DNA from: Apostichopus japonicus
Taxonomy: Eukaryota > Echinodermata > Holothuroidea > Aspidochirotida > Stichopodidae
Assembly (NCBI RefSeq): GCF_037975245.1
Contig: NC_092582.1
Location: 3,223,001-3,287,000 of the forward strand
Reading direction: 5' to 3'
Length of the DNA stretch: 64,000 nt
Of this stretch, positions 58,874-64,000 are shown one piece after another. Numbering within the stretch: position 1 is the first letter of the stretch; each line of letters starts with the position of its first letter. Both the position numbers and the translations under genes were made by a program. Under the pieces are notes generated by a model. The model ran no database searches, was not told the DNA's origin, and was given only the letters and a program-made list of their open reading frames with translations.

Positions 58874-59110
58874 CTAGTAGATCTTTGAAAGCTTGAAAGT
58901 AACACAAGTTCCGGGTATCATTCATACAGCAAAGTTTAACCTCTAACACTGACACAATTTCCTGCACCCCCTTCCAGGGAAATTTTGGAAGTCCGTATTT
59001 CCATTTCCATGGAGGATTCCTTCTGACATAGCATCGATATGTGATATTATTGGCTGTCAGAAGAAGATACCAATTATAAAGGGAGTCACAGACTAAGTTC
59101 ACCTTTGGTC
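58874..59110 (-). CDS. CatSper-like gene, rightmost exon seen (N-terminal side)
   Basis: Seventy-eight codons lie between accaaaagcag|GACC and CTACTAG|GTACAA. The peptide starts PKVNLVCDSLYNWYLLLTAN and has NITYRCYVRRNPPWKWKYGL and VLEVKLCCMNDTRNLCYFQA. Five cysteines and two sequons (NIT, NDT) point to an extracellular domain. It ends in phase 1 and fits 51686-51801, with the fibrinogen-related gene in the intron between them. It lacks a signal peptide, so at least one more 5' exon must exist. If it is not part of the same gene, it is an unrecognised secreted protein. Confidence 0.6.
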
Positions 59111-61978
59111 CTGCTTTTGGTATCAATTCAAACTTAGTAACATACAGTATGCTCCATAGCAGGGAGTGATTTAATCATAAGTGCATCTAACCCTTTTTAT
59201 AATTACTTGGGAGCACCATGTACTCTTCAATGATACCTTTAAGAGGAAGCAGAGTAACTCGTAGGATCTTAGTCATTAGCCAGGCAGCCATAAGAATATC
59301 TCTGACAGGCGCGTCAGTTGACGTCATCAAAGTTAATCCCTCTTAAAGCAGCATTTTTACGATTCATTTTCCCCCCGATACGTACGTAGCAATGTCAGTT
59401 CACTTGGTCCAACTCATTAATCTATTTTTTTCATGTCAAAAATGAGAAAAAAAGAAGTAAAAGTCTTGACAATTTCAGATTTTACTTATTGCAGATAATA
59501 CTAATATGAAAACTTTTCAGGGGTGTGTAAAATTGCTTAGGATTCAATGGGTTTGATTAATCAATTTCAAAATTAACTTTCATTTTGTGAGACAAAGTGT
59601 CTTCATTTGGTTAATGACAATTTGTTTTTTCAGTAATGTTCAGTAGGTTTGACAAAATTGCACAGAAATTTACGACTTTTTTGAATATTATTTGTAATAT
59701 TTCTTTATCAAACATTTTAGCAAATTTTTGTCAATTTCACTTAAAGTTGCTTAAATGCTTTAAATGAAGATCCGTGCCACAAACAACAACAAAAGTTTCC
59801 ACTTAGTGAAAAGTTTATTATTAATTATCCAATTTAATCATCCAACATGACCATCCGAACAAGAAATTGATTTGCAGATTGCAAAGAAATGTGGTGTTAT
59901 TTAAAAGGGTGTTCATCAGGAACAAATTTGTTCTTTGAAGTAACTAAAAGTCAGGGGGTGTTGTAACCACCAACTGCACTTAGCCACATCCACATGAAAA
60001 GACCTCTAGATCTGGACACCACCAATGACCTCAGCAATATTAACAATATCTTTTTTGTACTCGTTTAGCAACTGATTATTTTTAAACTTATAATTCTTAC
60101 TTTTTTTCTTCTTTTGTTTCTTTTTTTTTTGGCCCTCAAATTTATGTTATAAATAGAATATTATTTCACACATGAAGTAATTATTAATACATAACTGTGG
60201 GGTACAAAATTTATATCTAGAATGCTTTAAACCACAGTTATGACCACATATGGGTCCAGAAATTAATAAAATATGCCCATAGGGTTCAGGTTTGACAAAT
60301 ATGATATTTTGGTAAAGGCTGGGTATAGAAATTTGGTAGAAGTTTGCCGAAAGAGAAAAGAAATATGCAAATATTACTTTCTAGATTTTTGTTGTTTTTT
60401 ATCATTTAGTACGGCAACTAAAAAATCATAGCTTTTGACAAAAATGAATAAGAGATTTTTTTTGGGTGGGGGGAGGGGTGGGAGGGGTCAAGGAATGAGT
60501 TAAGCTAAAGTAATGATGGCCATGAAATGGAAGACAATTCTTTTAAAAGTATTAAAAGAATAATGGTATTGAATATTACAATAATCTAATTATCTTTCAA
60601 GAGCAGGTGTCATATTAAACGTTTGTATTTTTGAAAATTATGTTGTTTATGAATTTATATGGGCCTGCTTAGTATCTTTATGATAGTAACATATGTATTC
60701 ACTCATGATGACGTTCATCAACTTAAATATAATTTAAATATAAACTGTTTTATCTTTATTAATATAAAAAGTTGAGTAGTGGTAGCAGTATTTTGATAAA
60801 AGTTGGCATAATTTGGCGGGAATGATACGGTACATATAACTGGGTCATTTTCAAGTAAAAGGGTGACTTTTCAGGACCATCAACGGCACCCTAATGGTCA
60901 GTTAAATTAAGTTGGTGTCTCAGTGGTCAGTCTAAAGACTAAACGGATTTGAGAAATTTTTTCACAGATCTAAAGGAGTAAAAGACAGATTTATTCTGAC
61001 AAATTGTTAACAACAACAAAAGGTAATCTAGCTAGAACTCACCCTCAGTGGTCAAACATGACTTTTTTTACCACAACAGGGAGTCGATGGTTTTGACCGG
61101 TGGTGTGTCATGTTTTTGAGCGCCGATCCTGTCAGGAGCCCAATCAATTTACAGATATCCCCCATCCCAATCTTAAAGAATATTCAATTTTTCAAAATAT
61201 TTAATCCAAAGTAAGGACTGCTTTTTAAAATCAAATAAAAACAAGGTATTAAATGGAAAACATTGTTTCACAACTCTCTCACTTAATTGCAAAGAAAATC
61301 AAATACCTAAATTGGTCTGTCTGGTGTATAGTTTACACAACACCAACTTATATGGCTCATAAGTACTTGGACTTTTAATATCATGTACCTAGGACATTTT
61401 TAGTCCATCATAAAGCTGTCTGACAACATGGACTTAAATAATAATGTTAACTTCTATGTTGTAATATTGTAACATTGTCACAGTGTTATGGTTACAGAAT
61501 CGATATAAGTTTTTTGGTTATTTTATTGGTTTTCATGCCCAAACTTTAATCTTGGGTGACCTTTTTCAAACAGTATCTTGGTATATATATACTGTTGAGT
61601 CATTGACACCCTAAGTGTTCTAAATCAGTATTTTGAAATTTGTAATTGGAATAGGAAAAAGAATGGATATTTCACTGTTTATTGTTTAAGTCAAATAACA
61701 TGGAGAAAGCCAAAGATAAAACAACTCTGTTCAAAAGTTTTGGTGGGGAAACCATTTTTTGAATTCACGTACTGGATCATCTATTTTTCATTCATACTTA
61801 GTAAAGATTCCTAAATCCTATTGGTCCATTCAGGTCAGCTGACCGTGGTTAATCCTGTGAGTAACGCACGGTAAAACTACGGGGCATCACTTTAATAAAT
61901 CTTTGGTTATATGTAACCAAAAATGTTTTGTTTTATGATTTTTCCCCCACACAAATGGTAGTGTATGAATGAACGGGG
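59111..61978. other. Non-coding stretch
   Basis: The DNA is AT-rich. A G-rich run lies at 60459-60487. A small related half-site (gttaatcctgtgagtaacgc) at 61850 matches an arm of the next element. The first exon(s) of the minus-strand gene may lie here or beyond the window. Confidence 0.4.
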
Positions 61979-61982
61979 TTAA

Positions 61983-62132
61983 TCAACGGTCTAGCGTGCG
62001 TTACTCACATGATTAATGCACTCTGGGTGTTAATGCTATCGCTGGATGCACTCGGGCTCCGCCCTCGTGCATCGCTTGCATTATCCCCCGATCGTGCATT
62101 AATCCTGTGAGTAACGCACGCTAGACCGTTGA
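61983..62132. mobile_element. 150-bp hairpin MITE flanked by TTAA
   Basis: The arms (tcaacggtctagcgtgcgtt followed by actcacatgattaatgcac, and the reverse complement) match over about 40 bases with one difference. They are bounded by TTAA at 61979-61982 and 62133-62136. TTAA duplication is the signature of piggyBac-type transposition. The centre has a second small palindrome around gatgcactcgggctccgccc. Confidence 0.65.
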
Positions 62133-62749
62133 TTAACCCCTTAAGAAAATATGAAAATTTTTCTGATTTAACTGAAAAGCTAATAATACCAAGGTTATCT
62201 TTCTAGTCTTAATGTTTTACTGCTGCCTTATTTAAGTCACTGATTGCAATTTATGTTGCAACAAGTCAGCTCCTAATCTATCTTAAAGTGTAATTAACTC
62301 CGTACAGAGAAAATTCCTTGAGAAATTAATCAAATTAACCACCAGCCAGGCCCTACATGCAAAAGAAGGATAGATCTTGGAAAATTATAACTTTCGTAAT
62401 TTAACCTTTTTTTCCCAGTATGCCATTAATTGTCATAAAACTTTGCGTATGACGTTTTAGATATATGCGTATGATTTTAGATGGATGTCATATTATTTAC
62501 CAAACAAGTTTTTTGTTTTGTTTTAAAAGACAATGTTTATTGTAAATAGATGTATGACATAAATTTATAAATATGTAGAATGCCTGATCAGGTCAATAAG
62601 ATACATACATTTCTGAATGCGTTCAATGAATACTTAAAAATGAAACAAGAATACAACGAGATATCTCTAAATCTTTCATTTTATGGTTCATCTCTTGTGC
62701 TTTATTGTTTTTCCGTTTTTTTTTTTTTATTCATGTGTAAAAGTAAGTT

Positions 62750-62790
62750 GGCCTGACGTTTCGATCCTAGCAGGATTTTCTTCAAAGGCT
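62750..62790 (-). ncRNA. Degenerate hammerhead-ribozyme-like motif (Penelope-type)
   Basis: Read on the minus strand: gcct (stem I), ttgaaga (core CUGANGA with C changed to U), then atcct-gct-aggat (perfect stem II), c-gaaa-c-gtc (core and cleavage site) and aggc (closing stem I). Minimal hammerheads of this layout occur in Penelope-like retroelements. An additional A before stem II and the altered first core base suggest it is inactive. The flanking sequence probably belongs to a Penelope terminal repeat. Confidence 0.5.
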
Positions 62791-64000
62791 AAATGACAAG
62801 TAACAGTAACATTTATACTTTTTATGGACAGCATGCAATTATGTCACTTGTTGTCTTCAGAGCGAACATTTCCTGATGGTCAACAATCAAGTATATCTCA
62901 ATATATTGACTTAATTGCCCAATATGGCATTGATGGGGACCATGACTGAATCAGTGAAATTATGCTAGCTTTTTGAGCTGATTATGGGGATCATATATGA
63001 AGATTCCCCGAGTTTAACCAGCAAAGGTCGATCGTCCCTAATCTAATTCAGTTCGCTCAGCTCTGAGAGATGTTGTCTCGTCAGAGTTCAAATTTCTGCT
63101 CATTTTCCATGTTCCCAACAACAATAGCTTATTTTAACATTCACATAAATATCTAAATCATGTCATCGTATAAAACAATACCAAATATCACCTTCCCTTT
63201 CTGAAACCCCCCCCCCCCCACATCACTCTTATAGCCCTCTCCTACACTCAAAAGAGAAGATCACTACTAATACCACCTAAAATCTTGCTTATAACTCAAG
63301 AAAGGGGTGACTATAAAGTTCCCAGATTGTTTTAGGCACGGTAGAAGAGTGCTCAGGTGGTGAGGAGATAGGTAAGCCATGAAGTGAAATAAATATTAAA
63401 CTAAGAAAGTGTTTTGGTAGAAACTGCCTAGTTGCTAATCTCATTTTAATGTGAAGTTTTACTACAAAATGGTATACAGCCACTTCTTGTCGTTGGTTGC
63501 CTACAATTTTCTGACAAAATTTGCTTTTTTTTTTACCTATCATTCAATACTCGAAACAGAATTTAACTGTAAGATATCAAAAACTATTCGACACCCTGTT
63601 AGATTTTCTCACTGAATGGAAATTTAATTAACCTAGAATTTAAAATGATACTCTTTGATTCAATATGTATCCCAGGCACTTTCATCTATTATTATAAAAT
63701 AATAACATATATACCCAAAAAAAACCAGAAAGTTTCAAAATATCCAAATTTTGCTTTCATACACTGGAAATATAAACTTGACTATAGCAGTCAAACGATA
63801 TACTGAACTGCCTCCTGCCTTCCTTGCAGTATTAGCTCTAATGATGACGACAACGCAGGCTGCATGGAAAGCTAAAAATTACCAGAGATCTGGGATCTTG
63901 TAGGCAATAATAACAACATCCTCTTGGAAAATCCTTTGAGTGATATTTTTAGTGACTTGTTTAAACAGTTAATCATCGACTGCCCTGTACAGTCATCTGA
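62791..64000. other. Right end of window, no supported gene
   Basis: A C run lies at 63209-63220. A minus-strand frame at 63289-63543 has an acceptor-like site but no convincing donor. On the plus strand, a strong acceptor at 63830 (ccttccttgcag|TATTAG) is followed by 20-odd open codons without a recognised motif. Confidence 0.35.

Noticed and set aside
63831-63898. Plus-strand exon candidate after a strong acceptor (ccttccttgcag), reading LALMMTTTQAAWKAKNYQRS and then a stop
   Set aside because: It has no recognised motif and no donor, and the frame stops after 22-23 codons; it could be a terminal exon of something upstream, but nothing in the window joins to it.

Overview
This is eukaryotic, intron-rich, AT-rich DNA, most likely from a marine invertebrate. 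There are no bacterial-type operons. Short open exons are flanked by GT...AG splice signals and separated by kilobases of repeat-filled intron. The repeats are hAT-like elements with 8-bp target-site duplications, tRNA-derived SINEs, CR1/L2-like LINE tails, a TTAA-flanked hairpin element and a degenerate Penelope-type hammerhead motif. A secreted fibrinogen-domain gene and a CatSper-like sperm-channel subunit gene would suit an echinoderm or another invertebrate deuterostome, but the window does not prove the taxon.

Two protein genes can be supported. The larger is on the minus strand and spans nearly the whole window. I could place thirteen exons, from 59110 down to 46. Nine consecutive exons (29085 down to 1798) join in frame at every intron and give 478 residues. 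They show a beta-propeller-like part (TSDGGTSFE, then LVFLTSQGNILY), several N-glycosylation sequons and, in the last exon seen, a CPP-type motif (SCPPSKHLHF). I read this as a large extracellular auxiliary subunit of the CatSper sperm calcium channel (the beta/gamma/delta/epsilon family, most like beta or gamma by length). The exact subunit is unresolved. Three exons further right (47.2, 51.7 and 59.0 kb) fit by phase and character as the N-terminal part. At least one exon is missing near 29-47 kb and one near 0.2-1.8 kb, and both gene ends lie outside the window or were not found.

The second gene is on the plus strand at 52982-55951. It encodes a secreted fibrinogen-related protein: one exon carries a signal peptide and a coiled coil, and a single large exon carries a complete fibrinogen C-terminal domain with its stop codon. 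Its first exon was not identified with confidence. It lies inside an intron of the minus-strand gene, in the opposite orientation. The start of its signal-peptide exon was tandemly duplicated, and the upstream copy was then hit by a hAT-type MITE; the 3' edge of the same exon also has degenerate downstream copies.

The rest is intron or intergenic sequence. It holds three copies of one hAT MITE (12.7, 30.4 and 52.4 kb), a 1.02-kb hAT-like element (6.5-7.5 kb), an inverted-repeat structure at 12.7-16.5 kb, minisatellites (25-bp, 39-bp, 14-bp, 77-bp, about 100-bp and about 135-bp units), and many poly-G or G-rich tracts. I saw no rRNA gene, no convincing functional tRNA gene and no CRISPR array. 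Most long open frames in these areas come from tandem repeats or low-complexity sequence, not from genes.
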